A DNA stretch of 59,065 bases from Bacteroidaceae bacterium (GTDB taxonomy: Bacteria; Bacteroidota; Bacteroidia; Bacteroidales; Bacteroidaceae). The notes beneath the pieces were generated by a model. It was not told the origin of the DNA, did no database searches, and saw only the letters and a list, made by a program, of their open reading frames with translations. Location: assembly GCA_017470525.1 (NCBI GenBank), contig JAFUYM010000048.1, positions 1 to 59,065 on the forward strand. The letters run 5' to 3'. A program made the position numbers and the translations under genes. This document shows positions 58,850-59,065 of this stretch, piece after piece (the stretch's first letter is position 1; every line of letters begins with the position of its first letter).

Positions 58850-59065
58850 ACAGCACTTTCTTTGCCCTCCCATCGCTATAGGCACAAATTCAAAAGCCTC
58901 GCGTGGAGGGTTCTTCTCACTTTTTTAAACCTTAATTCCGCAACACTATAATTTAACTTTATTTATAAGTTCCTGAGCAACAAAAAGTTGCCCAGGATTT
59001 TGCCATGTCAGAATTTTCACTTATCTTAGTGTTGCAAAAAGAAAACAAGCAAAACTCTAATATGA
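58850..59065 (+). mobile_element. Possible left end of an insertion sequence (cut by window edge)
   Basis: After an AT-rich stretch without genes (58650-58850), GCAACACTA (58940-58948) and TAGTGTTGC (59027-59035) form an inverted pair around a strong hairpin CTGAGCAAC-AAAAA-GTTGCCCAG (58974-58996). The segment ends AACTCTAATATGA, which may be the beginning of a transposase gene. Hairpins that block outside transcription close to a terminal repeat are usual at IS ends. A CCCTCC...GGAGGG hairpin at 58869-58906 precedes it. No transposase frame can be seen, so this is a guess. Confidence 0.3.

Overview
The window looks like chromosomal DNA of a gut or rumen Bacteroidales bacterium, most probably from the Prevotella/Segatella group. 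The reasons are: many promoters of the Bacteroidota type (a TAnnTTTG box 20-60 bases before start codons), a gliding-motility lipoprotein gene (gldH) next to ricT and holB, a surface protein with the C-terminal signature common in Prevotella-type secretion substrates, a short acidic peptide gene of a kind common in that group, two-component-derived regulators of the hybrid/propeller type, and several secreted glycoside hydrolases. No phage, plasmid or CRISPR array is visible. The only sign of a mobile element is a possible insertion-sequence end at the right edge.

Layout. 1-1385: 3' part of a gene joining a HAD-type phosphatase to an M15 peptidase. 1526-6373: a one-direction cluster of aminotransferase, STAS protein, phenylacetate-CoA-ligase-like enzyme, ACT protein, hotdog thioesterase and PHP phosphatase, followed by tRNA-Phe. 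6679-11656: divergent GH115 and GH2 genes. 11643-13469: a decayed membrane regulator, a 41-residue membrane peptide and a RelE-like toxin/antitoxin pair. 13563-17082: a GC-rich surface protein broken by a frameshift, then a small acidic peptide gene. 17259-24140: porin, Dcu-type dicarboxylate transporter, two patatin-like lipases, a TlpA-like thioredoxin and a CinA-like amidohydrolase. 24392-34765: alpha/beta hydrolase, zinc peptidase, GH115, GH97, a GntR/ABC operon and GH43. 34971-38049: ribosomal protein L19, a MaoC hydratase and a sodium/solute symporter. 38212-38421: a candidate small RNA. 38735-44972: a degenerate hybrid regulator, UDP-glucose dehydrogenase, glutamate dehydrogenase and GH67. 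45122-49001: M6 peptidase plus a propeller sensor without a kinase. 49030-53783: housekeeping (TrmH, GldH, RicT, HolB, MetF). 53903-58537: membrane protein, YpfJ-like peptidase, TonB C-terminal-like protein, xylose isomerase and its likely Nudix regulator.

Together the genes suggest growth on glucuronoxylan. Two GH115 and one GH67 alpha-glucuronidases would remove (methyl)glucuronic acid, GH43/GH2/GH97 would trim other sugars, and xylose isomerase would feed xylose into metabolism. These genes are scattered as single transcription units and no SusC/SusD pair is present, so this is not a classical polysaccharide utilisation locus.

The most striking non-coding feature is a family of long, imperfect intergenic palindromes (near 4.6, 16.7, 18.6, 20.4, 21.5, 22.5 and 28.6 kb). 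Several share short hairpins such as CGCTTCGCG/CGCGAAGCG or CCGCAAGCGG and an edge motif like ACTTTCGGAA. Other points worth attention are the candidate small RNA, a structured leader before rplS, a GntR operator-like palindrome, a histidine-kinase-like regulator whose phospho-acceptor histidine is replaced by glutamine, and a GH67 enzyme without the usual N-terminal domain. All calls come from reading the sequence; no database search was run.
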